From NCBI GenBank assembly GCA_005789565.1, contig SXXL01000078.1, positions 1 through 42,056 on the forward strand: a DNA stretch of 42,056 bases, read 5' to 3'. Below the pieces are notes generated by a model. That model did no database searches. It was not told where the DNA came from and saw only the letters and a list, made by a program, of their open reading frames with translations. The stretch's first letter is position 1. Each line of letters starts with the position of its first letter. The position numbers and the translations under genes are program-made. Source of the stretch: Bacteroidota bacterium. GTDB taxonomy: Bacteria; Bacteroidota; Bacteroidia; Chitinophagales; Chitinophagaceae. This document shows, piece after piece, positions 31,363 through 40,200 of this stretch.

Positions 31363-32586
31363 ATGAAAATGTTCCGTACACTACTTATTGTATTCATTTG
31401 CCTACCCCTGTTGGGAGCTGCTCAAACGCGGTGTGCCAGTGCGGATTATCAGCAGCAGCAGGTTCGGATGCAGCCGGCATTATCGGCTCGTCTCGCCAGT
31501 CTGGATAACTGGATCCAGCAAGCGGTCGCTTCACCATCCCTCGAGCGCACCCAAGAGGGCACCCTGGTTATCCCGGTGGTGTTTCATAACCTATATCATC
31601 TGCCTGCTGAGAAGATCACCGATCAGCAGGTGCAGGCCCAGTTGAAGACCTTGAATGAATGTTTTCGGATGCGCAACCCGGATACGTCCAATACCCGACC
31701 TGTTTTTAAATCATTGGCCGCGGATTGTGAGATCGAGTTTCGGTTGGCGATCTCGGATCCCGCTCGTCGGGCTACTAGCGGAATCATCCATCGATACACG
31801 CCTGTCACCTCTTGGAAAATGGGCGATGACATGAAATTCAGTGGCAAGATGGGAGCCGATGGATGGGATTCCAAAGGATACCTCAATATCTGGGTATGCC
31901 GGATGGAAAAGTTCGCCGGTTTCTCCAGCGTGCTGGGAGACGATCCGAAATTGGATGGGATCGTGTTGGACCAGGGAGCCCTGGGCGAGGGACATAAAAC
32001 CTTGGTGCACGAAGTGGGTCATTGGTTGGGGCTCAAACATCTTTGGGGTGATGCGTATTGTGGGGACGATGGCGTGTCCGATACGCCCAAACAAGCCAGT
32101 TACACGATGGGATGTCCGAATACCGTTCGGATCACCTGCGGAAATAACCCGACGGGAGATATGTACAATAATTACATGGACTTCACCAGCGATGCCTGTA
32201 TGACCCTATTCTCAGAGGGACAAAAAAGCCGGATGCGTTCCCTATTGAAAACCGGTGGTCTGCGTGCTTCTTTGTTGCAGTCGGTGGGACTCAAAACTCC
32301 CCTGATCGCGGAACTGCCCGTTGCCGACCTCGATCCAACCTGGCTCGAGCCGAAATTATATCCGACAGCCGTTACCCATTCCCTGCAGATCGATCTGTCG
32401 TATGACCGGCGCTGGGTAGGACAATCCTATCGGATCATCGACCTGCAAGGACGCGTGCGTCAGCAGGGAAATTTTCAATCTGCCATCCACCGGTTTAGTG
32501 CCGAGGGACTTGAAAAAGGATATTACTTGCTGGAAGCTCGTCGTACCGACGGCTTGGTGTACCAATCCAAGTTCCTCAAATTGTGA
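31363..32586 (+). CDS. Secreted M43-family zinc metalloprotease with T9SS sorting tail
   Basis: This 407-residue protein has a signal peptide (1-20, ending LLGAAQ), a propeptide region and an M43 (pappalysin/cytophagalysin type) catalytic domain. The extended zinc motif is HEVGHWLGLKHLWG, with His216, Glu217, His220 and His226. The Met-turn is in NYMDFTSDACM, and Cys pairs surround the site (DAYCGDDGVSDTPKQ, MGCPNT). The last 80 residues form a type A T9SS sorting domain (LYPTAVTHSLQIDL, YRIIDLQGRV, LEKGYYLLEARRTDG, ending KFLKL). The enzyme should therefore cross the outer membrane by the gliding/Por secretion system and be cell-surface attached or released. A very strong bidirectional terminator follows. 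Confidence 0.93.
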   Translation: MKMFRTLLIVFICLPLLGAAQTRCASADYQQQQVRMQPALSARLASLDNWIQQAVASPSLERTQEGTLVIPVVFHNLYHLPAEKITDQQVQAQLKTLNECFRMRNPDTSNTRPVFKSLAADCEIEFRLAISDPARRATSGIIHRYTPVTSWKMGDDMKFSGKMGADGWDSKGYLNIWVCRMEKFAGFSSVLGDDPKLDGIVLDQGALGEGHKTLVHEVGHWLGLKHLWGDAYCGDDGVSDTPKQASYTMGCPNTVRITCGNNPTGDMYNNYMDFTSDACMTLFSEGQKSRMRSLLKTGGLRASLLQSVGLKTPLIAELPVADLDPTWLEPKLYPTAVTHSLQIDLSYDRRWVGQSYRIIDLQGRVRQQGNFQSAIHRFSAEGLEKGYYLLEARRTDGLVYQSKFLKL

Positions 32587-32615
32587 TCGACTTATTTCGG
32601 ATTGGCCTGCCGATT

Positions 32616-32658
32616 CGACAATAAAAAAGAGGACGTTTCGTCCTCTTTTTTATTGTCG
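32616..32658. terminator. Bidirectional terminator, 20-bp perfect stem
   Basis: Between the convergent M43 and lpdA genes the left arm (32616-32635, CGACAATAAAAAAGAGGACG) pairs perfectly with 32639-32658 across a TTT loop. A runs on the left and T runs on the right let it terminate transcription in both directions. Confidence 0.93.
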
Positions 32659-32669
32659 CAGCTTTATTA

Positions 32670-34073
32670 TTAGAGATGGATCGCTTCTCCGTAAGCCACC
32701 TCGATCGCATCTTTGACGCTTTCACTGATGGTGGGGTGGGGATGGATGGCGTTCAGTACTTCGTGATAGGTGGTCTCCAGCTTGCGGGCCGTAACGGTTT
32801 GAGCGATCATCTCGGTCACGTTGTATCCGATCATGTGCGTGCCCAACCACTCGCCGTATTTGGCATCGAAGATCACTTTGACGAACCCTTCTGTATGTCC
32901 GGCTGCCGAGGCCTTTCCGCTGGCACTCAGCGGGAATTTACCCACCTTGATATCATAGCCGGCATCTTTAGCTTGTTTCTCGGTGTATCCCACGGAAGCG
33001 ATCTCCGGAATACAATACGTACACCCGGGGATGTTGTTGTAATCGATGGGTTCGGGCTGATGGTGATATTTGCGTTCGTTGTATCCGATCGACTCCACGC
33101 AATTGATCGCTTCCTTGCTGGCAACGTGGGCCAGGGCTTGTCCGGGTGAGCAATCCCCAATCGCATAAATACCCGGCACGTTGGTCTGTCCGAATTTATC
33201 GACCAGTACTTTTCCTTTCTCAGTCTTGACACCCAATCCCTCTAATCCGATGCCCTCAATGTTGGCCACCACCCCGGCCGCACTCAGTAGTATCTCGGCT
33301 TCGAGTGTGATCTCACCGGTGGCGGTCTTGACCTTGGCCTTCACGCCGGCACCAGTGGTGTCTACTGCGGTCACCTCGCTGTTGGTCAGGATCTCGATGC
33401 CGTTTTTCTTGTACTGTTTCTCGAGTTCTTTGCTGATGTCTTCGTCCTCCACCGGCACGATCCGGGGCATGTATTCAACGATGGTCACCTTCGTGCCCAT
33501 ACTGTTATAGAAATAAGCGAACTCCACGCCGATGGCACCGCTGCCAACGATGATCATGGAGGCGGGTTTTTGAGGCAGCACCATTGCCTCGCGGTAGCCG
33601 ATGATCTTTTTACCATCGATGGGCATGGAGGGGAGTTGTCGGCTTCGTCCCCCGGTTGCTATAATAATATGTTTAGCTTCCACGACCTGGGTTTTGCCAT
33701 CGGACCCGCTCACTTCGAGCTTACCCTTGGCGATCAATTTGCCAAAGCCCATGATCACGTCGATCTTGTTTTTCTTCATCAGGAACTGAACGCCCTTGCT
33801 CATTTTGTCGGCCACCCCGCGGCTACGCTTGATCACCGCATCAAATTGAGGCATACCACTGGCCTGGATCCCGAAATCCTGGGCATGCTTGATATACTCA
33901 TTCACCTGGGCGCTTTTCAGCAGGGCTTTCGTGGGGATACATCCCCAGTTCAGGCAAACACCCCCCAGGCTTTCCTTTTCGATTACCGCAGTTTTGAATC
34001 CCAATTGAGCTGCCCGGATGGCGGCTACATATCCGCCGGGGCCACTCCCCAAAACGACCACATCGTATGCCAT
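32670..34073 (-). CDS. lpdA: Dihydrolipoyl dehydrogenase (E3)
   Basis: This 467-residue FAD enzyme reoxidises dihydrolipoamide of 2-oxoacid dehydrogenase complexes and the glycine cleavage system, passing electrons to NAD. It has the FAD-binding motif YDVVVLGSGPGGYVAAIRA, the redox-active disulfide in GGVCLNWGCIPTKALL, the NAD fold IIVGSGAIGVEFAYFYNSMG, the second FAD motif IYAIGDCSPGQALAHVAS, and the catalytic His-Glu pair in AIHPHPTISES. It is full length. I chose ATG 34073 because it directly precedes the FAD fold. It stands alone between two strong terminator or promoter regions; a partner E2 is encoded at 19616-20929. Confidence 0.97.
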   Translation of the reverse strand: MAYDVVVLGSGPGGYVAAIRAAQLGFKTAVIEKESLGGVCLNWGCIPTKALLKSAQVNEYIKHAQDFGIQASGMPQFDAVIKRSRGVADKMSKGVQFLMKKNKIDVIMGFGKLIAKGKLEVSGSDGKTQVVEAKHIIIATGGRSRQLPSMPIDGKKIIGYREAMVLPQKPASMIIVGSGAIGVEFAYFYNSMGTKVTIVEYMPRIVPVEDEDISKELEKQYKKNGIEILTNSEVTAVDTTGAGVKAKVKTATGEITLEAEILLSAAGVVANIEGIGLEGLGVKTEKGKVLVDKFGQTNVPGIYAIGDCSPGQALAHVASKEAINCVESIGYNERKYHHQPEPIDYNNIPGCTYCIPEIASVGYTEKQAKDAGYDIKVGKFPLSASGKASAAGHTEGFVKVIFDAKYGEWLGTHMIGYNVTEMIAQTVTARKLETTYHEVLNAIHPHPTISESVKDAIEVAYGEAIHL

Positions 34074-34230
34074 AAATCGATTGAATTTTAAGGTGATAGA
34101 GCCCGATTGGGCCCCGATTGGGGGCGAAGTTACTTTAAGAAGGGGAATTGACAACTGCCAGAGTTGACCGATTTCAGGGCCCCTCGAACAGAAAAAAACC
34201 ACTTTCTTCGTCTAATTCGCTGATTTCCCT

Positions 34231-34238
34231 TACCTTTG
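34231..34238 (+). promoter_or_regulatory. Candidate promoter box of rpmB-rpmG-DUF4295
   Basis: TACCTTTG matches TAnnTTTG exactly and lies 20 bases before the L28 ATG. The -33 position holds TTC (34207-34209, spacing 21) in place of TTG, so the upstream element is imperfect. Confidence 0.55.
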
Positions 34239-34258
34239 CCCTCCCAAAATTAGTCGTT

Positions 34259-34495
34259 ATGGCACGCGTATGTCAGGTTACCGGAAAGACCCCAATCGGG
34301 GGGCACAAGGTCTCTCACTCCAATATCAAGACCAAGCGTCGTTTCCTGCCCAACCTGCAGACCAAGAAGTTCTTCTTGGCTGAAGAGGACAAGTGGGTGA
34401 CCCTCAAGGTATCGGCCGATGCCATCCGGACCATCAACAAGAGAGGTTTGTACTCCGTGGTGAAAGAACTGCGGGCCCAAGGCGAAAAAATCTAA
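34259..34495 (+). CDS. rpmB: 50S ribosomal protein L28
   Basis: This 78-residue L28 begins MARVCQVTGKTPIGGHKVSH and continues SNIKTKRRFLPNLQTKKFF and DKWVTLKVSADAIRTINKRG. There is only one N-terminal cysteine and no CxxC pair, so this is the zinc-free form. It is the first gene of the cluster L28, L33, DUF4295; spacing to rpmG is 18 bases. Confidence 0.98.
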   Translation: MARVCQVTGKTPIGGHKVSHSNIKTKRRFLPNLQTKKFFLAEEDKWVTLKVSADAIRTINKRGLYSVVKELRAQGEKI

Positions 34496-34513
34496 TTCTA
34501 AAAAGCAAGCATC

Positions 34514-34696
34514 ATGGCGAAGAAAGGCAATCGCGTTCAGGTTATTCTGGAGTGCACCGAGCACAAGACCAGCGGAAAGCCCGGTACCAGCCGGTACATA
34601 ACCGTTAAGAACAAGAAGAACAATCCGGAAAGATTGGAACTTAAAAAGTTCAATCCCATCCTGAAGAAAGTGACCGTACACAAAGAGATCAAGTAA
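34514..34696 (+). CDS. rpmG: 50S ribosomal protein L33
   Basis: This 60-residue L33 begins [18 protein letters not shown] and carries [20 protein letters not shown] and [16 protein letters not shown]. Only one cysteine is present, so it is the zinc-free type, like the L28 and L31 encoded in this window. It sits between rpmB and the DUF4295 gene, in the order usual for Bacteroidota. Confidence 0.98.
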   Translation: MAKKGNRVQVILECTEHKTSGKPGTSRYITVKNKKNNPERLELKKFNPILKKVTVHKEIK

Positions 34697-34716
34697 TCCC
34701 CTTATAACTCAAACCC

Positions 34717-34887
34717 ATGGCAAAAGCAGCAAAAACGGCGATTAAAAAGGACCCCAAACAGGCGGCCGAAGCCAAGAACTATACCAAAGTGATCAAGGCG
34801 GTTCGTAGCCCCAAGTCCGGTGCCTACACCTTCAAGGAGCAAATGGTGCACAAGGACAAGGTAAAAGATTTCCTGGCACAGAAATAA
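34717..34887 (+). CDS. DUF4295 family protein (small basic protein)
   Basis: This 56-residue basic protein begins MAKAAKTAIKKDPKQAAEAK and has the DUF4295 core YTKVIKAVRSPKSGAYTFKE, ending KVKDFLAQK. The family is restricted to Bacteroidota and always lies just after rpmB and rpmG, to my knowledge. The context and charge suggest a ribosome-associated protein, but this is inference. It starts 20 bases after rpmG, and a terminator follows 22 bases after its stop. Confidence 0.93.
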   Translation: MAKAAKTAIKKDPKQAAEAKNYTKVIKAVRSPKSGAYTFKEQMVHKDKVKDFLAQK

Positions 34888-34909
34888 TCGTCCGCTACCT
34901 CAAATTCTT

Positions 34910-34946
34910 CAAGAGCTGTTCGCATTCGAATGGCTCTTGTTTTTTA
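34910..34946 (+). terminator. Terminator after the rpmB-rpmG-DUF4295 cluster
   Basis: CAAGAGC (34910-34916) pairs with GCTCTTG (34933-34939), with inner pairing TTCG/CGAA, followed by seven T residues. It separates the ribosomal genes from ftsY. Confidence 0.8.
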
Positions 34947-34961
34947 AATCCATTTCAATTC

Positions 34962-35930
34962 ATGGGACTCTTCGACCGCTGGTTCGGGAAAAAAGAGAAA
35001 GAAGCGCTGGATCAGGGACTTCAAAAAACCAAGCAAGGTTTTTGGGAAAAGCTCAGCCGCGCCTGGTCAGGCAAATCGCGCCTCGACGATGAATTGCTGG
35101 AAAACCTGGAAGAAGCCCTGATCACCTCCGATGTCGGAATCTCCACCACCGAAGCGATTATCGCCCGCATCGAGAAAAGAGTCAGCCGCGATAAATACCT
35201 CAACCCCGATGAACTCCGCCAGATCCTCCAAACGGAAATGGCTGCCGTACTCCCCGATCCGGTGCACGATTACGGATTCGATTCGCCGCTACCACACAAG
35301 CCACACGTGATCCTGGTCGTGGGCGTGAACGGAGTTGGCAAGACCACCACCATCGGAAAACTTGCCTATCGATTCAAACAGGCCGGAAAAGCAGTGTTGC
35401 TGGGTGCCGCTGATACCTTTCGCGCCGCTGCCGTGGATCAACTCACCATCTGGAGCGAGCGGATCGGCGTACCCATCGTCAAACAACCCACCGGCAGCGA
35501 TCCGGCCGCCGTGGCCTTCGATACGGTGCAAAGTGCTTTGGCCCGGGGAAGCGACGTGGTGCTGATCGATACTGCCGGTCGCCTCCACAACAAAGCCCAT
35601 CTGATGGAGGAACTGACCAAGATCAAACGCGTCATCCAAAAACTCATTCCGGAAGCGCCGCATGAAGTGTTGTTGGTGTTGGATGGCTCTACCGGACAAA
35701 ACGCCGTGGAACAAGCCCGTCATTTTCAATCCGCCACCAATGTCAATGCCCTCGCCATTACCAAACTGGACGGCACCGCCAAGGGCGGCGTGGTGATGGC
35801 CGTCGCTCACGCCTTCAACATCCCCGTCAAATTCATCGGCGTAGGGGAGAAGATGGAAGACCTGTTGGTATTCGAGAAGGAAGCATTTGTCAATAGCCTT
35901 TTTTCGCTTGATACAAAATCCCCCGAATGA
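34962..35930 (+). CDS. ftsY: Signal recognition particle receptor FtsY
   Basis: This 322-residue SRP GTPase docks ribosome-nascent-chain-SRP complexes at the inner membrane for co-translational insertion. It has the N domain (LDDELLENLEEALITSDVGI) and the G domain with P-loop VVGVNGVGKTTTIGKLA, DTFRAAAVDQL, DTAGRLHNKAHLMEEL, TKLDGTAKGG and the closing motif FIGVGEKMEDL. The acidic A domain is very short, limited to the first 20 residues (MGLFDRWFGKKEKE), which is normal for this phylum. Its stop overlaps the rimO start as ATGA, so the two are coupled. Confidence 0.98.
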   Translation: MGLFDRWFGKKEKEALDQGLQKTKQGFWEKLSRAWSGKSRLDDELLENLEEALITSDVGISTTEAIIARIEKRVSRDKYLNPDELRQILQTEMAAVLPDPVHDYGFDSPLPHKPHVILVVGVNGVGKTTTIGKLAYRFKQAGKAVLLGAADTFRAAAVDQLTIWSERIGVPIVKQPTGSDPAAVAFDTVQSALARGSDVVLIDTAGRLHNKAHLMEELTKIKRVIQKLIPEAPHEVLLVLDGSTGQNAVEQARHFQSATNVNALAITKLDGTAKGGVVMAVAHAFNIPVKFIGVGEKMEDLLVFEKEAFVNSLFSLDTKSPE

Positions 35931-37237
35931 AAGCCCGCACCCTCAAGAAAGATAAGGTCAATATCATCACGCTGGGTTGCAGCAAGAACCTGGTCGACAG
36001 CGAAGTGCTTAGCGGACAACTCCAGGCCAACGACATCGACGTGGTACATGAGAATAAAAAACTGGACCACAACATCGTCGTCGTCAATACCTGCGGCTTC
36101 ATCGATAAGGCCAAAGAAGAAAGTGTTCAAACTATTCTGGAGCAAGTTGAGCTGAAACGAAAAGGGAAGTTGGACAAAGTGTATGTTACCGGTTGCCTGA
36201 GTGAGCGCTATAAGAATAACCTGGAGGCCGAGATTCCCGAGGTCGATGCTTATTTCGGAACGCTGGAACTGCCCAATATCCTCAAACAATTTGAGGTGGA
36301 CTATAAAGCGGAATTGATCGGAGAAAGATTGCTTTCCACCCCCAGCCACTATGCCTATATGAAGATCTCAGAGGGTTGCAACCGTACCTGCGCCTTCTGT
36401 GCCATTCCGCTGATGCGAGGCCAACACGTCAGCAAGCCCATTGAACAACTGGTGGCAGAAGCCAAGCGTTTGGCCAGTGGCGGCGTGAAGGAGATCATGC
36501 TGATCGCCCAGGAGCTGACCTACTACGGGCTGGATATTTACAAAAAGCGAAGCTTACCTGAGCTACTGAACCGATTGGCGGATGTAGAGGGATTGGAGTG
36601 GATCCGGTTACATTATGCCTATCCTTCCAAATTTCCTCTGGATATTTTGGATGTAATGCGGGATCGTCCCAATATCTGTAACTACCTCGACATGCCCCTG
36701 CAGCATGCTTCCGACCAGATGCTAAAAGCCATGCGACGTCAAATAACCCGCTCGGAGATGGATGAGTTGATCCATGCCGTTCGCGAGAAAGTACCCGGGA
36801 TCTGTTTACGTACCACGCTGATCGCCGGGTTCCCCGGCGAAACACCGGAGGATGTGCAATCCCTGCAGGATTTTTTGATCCAGCACCGCTTCGACCGGGT
36901 GGGCATCTTTACGTACTCGCATGAAGAAGGTACTTCGGCACATGACCTGGTCGATGATGTGTCGGCTGAAGAGAAAGAGAGCCGGGCGCAACAAGTGATG
37001 GAGACGCAACAGGAGATCTCCTATGAACTCAATCAAGAGAAAGTGGGTCAAGTTTTCAAGACCCTCATCGATAAGAAAGAATCTGGTCGTTATTTAGGTC
37101 GTACCGAATTCGACTCGGTGGAGGTGGATAATGAAGTCATTATTCAAACCAATAAAAAGCTGGCTGTTGGATCCTTTGTAAATGTCAAGATCACCAAGGC
37201 CTATGATTACGATCTGGAGGGCGAGATTGTTCCATAA
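35927..37237 (+). CDS. rimO: Ribosomal protein S12 methylthiotransferase RimO
   Basis: RimO is a radical-SAM enzyme that adds a methylthio group to the conserved Asp of ribosomal protein S12. The 436 residues show the UPF0004 domain with Cys18 (LGCSKNLVDSEVL), Cys56 (NTCGF) and Cys90 (VTGCLSERY) as ligands of the auxiliary cluster. The radical-SAM cluster is Cys151, Cys155 and Cys158 (GCNRTCAFCAIPLMRG), followed by QELTYYGLDIY, LDMPLQHASDQMLKAM and TTLIAGFPGETPED. A C-terminal TRAM domain follows (VGQVFKTLIDKKESGRYLGR to the end). It is complete and coupled to ftsY. A bidirectional hairpin directly follows its stop. Confidence 0.97.
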   Translation: MKARTLKKDKVNIITLGCSKNLVDSEVLSGQLQANDIDVVHENKKLDHNIVVVNTCGFIDKAKEESVQTILEQVELKRKGKLDKVYVTGCLSERYKNNLEAEIPEVDAYFGTLELPNILKQFEVDYKAELIGERLLSTPSHYAYMKISEGCNRTCAFCAIPLMRGQHVSKPIEQLVAEAKRLASGGVKEIMLIAQELTYYGLDIYKKRSLPELLNRLADVEGLEWIRLHYAYPSKFPLDILDVMRDRPNICNYLDMPLQHASDQMLKAMRRQITRSEMDELIHAVREKVPGICLRTTLIAGFPGETPEDVQSLQDFLIQHRFDRVGIFTYSHEEGTSAHDLVDDVSAEEKESRAQQVMETQQEISYELNQEKVGQVFKTLIDKKESGRYLGRTEFDSVEVDNEVIIQTNKKLAVGSFVNVKITKAYDYDLEGEIVP

Positions 37238-37238
37238 A

Positions 37239-37265
37239 AAAAGCCCCGATCGCTCAGGGCTTTTG
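37239..37265. terminator. Bidirectional terminator between rimO and the S8 protease
   Basis: AAAAGCCC (37239-37246) pairs with GGGCTTTT (37257-37264) around a 10-base loop, with A and T runs on both sides. It can stop the plus-strand rimO transcript and the convergent protease transcript. Confidence 0.82.
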
Positions 37266-37287
37266 TCAATTCAGTATCTGTCGGATC

Positions 37288-40200
37288 CTATCGGATCAAG
37301 ACTTTTCCGTTTGCCAATCGTTTGCCAGCCCGGTTCGTGAGAATGAGCTGATAGATTCCACTTGCGTGTTGGCGCATATCAACGGCCATGCGTTGATACG
37401 CTCCGGTGATCGGATAGGATTTTCGAAATGCCAGAGCACCTCTTCCATCAAACACCGACAAGGTAAATTGCTCGGCGCCCGCTGCATAATACGCCACTTC
37501 GAATTGCCCCTTGCTGGGGTTGGGTAGAATGAACAAACGTGTGGTGGCCGAGTCGCCGATGGTAACCAGATTCGAAAGCGTGGCACAGGGAAGTCCGGTC
37601 TGGTTTTGTACCCGAACGGAATATTGTCCCAGCTGTCCCAGTGTGATGTTGGTAAGCGTATTGCCGGTCACCCCGCTGATCGTTGTTCCGTTTCGGAACC
37701 AAGTGTACGTGTAGGTTCCGGCTGGTGTAACCTGTGCGGTGAGATTGGTGCTCAATCCGGGGTATAGATTTTGATAGGGTGCCGCGCTCAGGCTCACGAC
37801 CGGATTCGGACTCACGGCCACCACCGAGGCGGTGGAGGTTGTGGTGCAACCAGCGCTATTGGTTACGGTAACCGTATAAGAGCCACTGGTACCAACCGTA
37901 ATGGAAGAGGCCGTAGCTCCATTGCTCCAACTGTAGGAATTGCCAAGCGGAGCGGAGAGGGTTACGGTATTGCCGGCACAGAAGGCCAGTGGTCCGCTCG
38001 CCGTAACCGCGGCACTCGGATTCGGATTTACGATGACGGCCACCGGCGAGGACGTGCTCACGCAACCGTTGTTGGTAACGGTTACCGTATAACTTCCGGG
38101 GGTGTTGACGATGATGGAACTGCTGGTGGCACCATTGCTCCAATTGTAGGAGGATCCGGTATTGGCAACCAAGATGACGGCATTGCCCTGGCAGAAGGTA
38201 GTGGGACCGGTAGCCGTGATCGAAGCAGCCGCTACGGAAGTGATGGTCAGCGTTACAGCGGTACGCGTGCCGCTTTCACAGTTCGTAATGTTATTTATAC
38301 TGGCAGCATAGTACGTGACAGTACCAACTGCACTCAAACTGGGGTTGGTAACTACATTGCCACCGGTGGCTGCGTCGTACCAGCGCAGGGTGTGACCGGT
38401 CGTTACGGTAGCCGTGGCCGTAAGGGTGGGGATGGTGGCACCCGGACAAACCGCTTGTGATTGATTTCCTCCGCCCACCGGTGCGGCGATGGAAGTACTG
38501 CCCACGGTGATGGCCAAGTTTGACGGCGTAGTGTTGCAGGTTCCGTTGCTGGCACTGACACTGATGTTTCCGCTGCTGGCACCGGATGCAAAATTCACGG
38601 AGATGTTAGTAGTGCCTTGTCCCGATACGATCGTGGCACCCGTTGGGGCTATCCAACTATAACTGGTGGCACCCGGTACAGCTGCGATCGAATAGGTGAT
38701 ATTGTTTTGAACCCCGCATATGGTTTGGATACCACTGATGGATCCAACGGCACCGAGTCCGCCGCCACCATTCGAGGCCGTTACACTGATGGCATTGGCC
38801 CGCTGTCCGACGGCATTGGTCGTATTGTTTTTGGCCCGGATGGTAAACCAGTATGCGGTGTTGGGAGTGAGTCCGGTAGCTGTGTAGGTGGTAGCCGTAA
38901 CATTCGGCGCGAGGACATCAAAATCACCGGAGGTCGTATTTAGGATATAAACATCATAGTGAGTAGCATTGGTAACGGCGCTCCAATTGAGCGTCACTTC
39001 CCCGGCGTTGCAAGCCGCGCCACTGCCGGTTAAGCCCGTAACTGTCCCCAATATCTTGAAGGTAACGTCACTCGCATCAGTTACTCCGCCGGCTGATATC
39101 CGAATTAAGGCTGTTGAGGTGTTGGTAAAGGGAACACTCCAGGAGAGTCGTTGGGTGGAGGCCGGAATTCCGGTTCCGATGGTGGTCCACGTGGTTCCGC
39201 CATCCAAAGAATACTCAACCGTTTGGGCTCCGGTTATTCCGGTATTGTCCCACGTGATTACTTCATTGGTTCCGGGATTCAGGGTTTCATTTCCGTTGGG
39301 ATAGGTCACTTCGATGCCGGGTGATTCGATGGTCCAGGTAAGGGAATAGCTTTGATTCGCTCCGGTCGGAACAGCCGTACCCACAACCCGTAGCGTGTAC
39401 GCACCGGCGGCCGGATTGTCGATACTAACTTGCTCGATGTTGCTGACATTGTCGACGCCATTGGTCGCCGGGTTCGCCGGATTATTTGGGTCGAGGATCC
39501 AGGGTAAGGAGGTATTGGTGCCGTTCACCACTTTCAGGTCCAGGTTATTGACCAGCGCTGGCGTGGCATTGGCAGTTCCGGCCGGATCGTTCCAGGTTAG
39601 CATTACTTTCAAGCGTGAGGCACCAGCGGGAACGTTGATCACTTCGTCATTGGTGAATCCGGTTGTAATGGTAGCGATCCGATATCGGTTCTCTTCGAGG
39701 ATGCGCACCGCTTGCAAGGCATTGATGCGTCCGTAACCAAATCGATAATCCGGCCCAACATTGCCCAAGTCGCGAGCAGTATTCAATATGGTGTTCTTGA
39801 TCAACGTGGAAGGTGGAAGTTGGTTGCTGTTGAGTTGCTTATATCGTTCCACCAACAAGGCTACCGAACCGGCTACACCGGGGGTTGACATGGATGTACC
39901 CGTCATGGAGGTATACGCATTTAGCGGAGTCGTAGTGGAGAAAACACTGGTGCCCATGGCACTGATTTCGGGTTTCACACGACCATCGTGTACCGGACCA
40001 CAACTGGAACTTGAATTCAACGCTTCCAGTGAAGTGATATTGGCCACCAGGATATTGTTCTTGGCTGTTTTCCCGCTGGAGGTGATGGTAGACCAACCAC
40101 CCGTACAAGCACTCTGTGAATTACCGGCCGAGTGCACGTGCAGGTGGTGAGGAAAATTATTCAGGTTCTGGTCGGTGGCCACACTGGTGGCTGAATATGC

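Noticed and set aside
37798-38223. DNA repeat considered as a mobile or CRISPR element
   Set aside because: The two copies are in frame and encode Ig-like modules of one protein, so this is domain duplication.
37771-38460. 229-residue Gly-rich plus-strand frame
   Set aside because: Antisense of the Ser/Thr/Gly-rich Ig repeats of the S8 protease; its repetitive Gly/Arg/Thr composition follows from the other strand.
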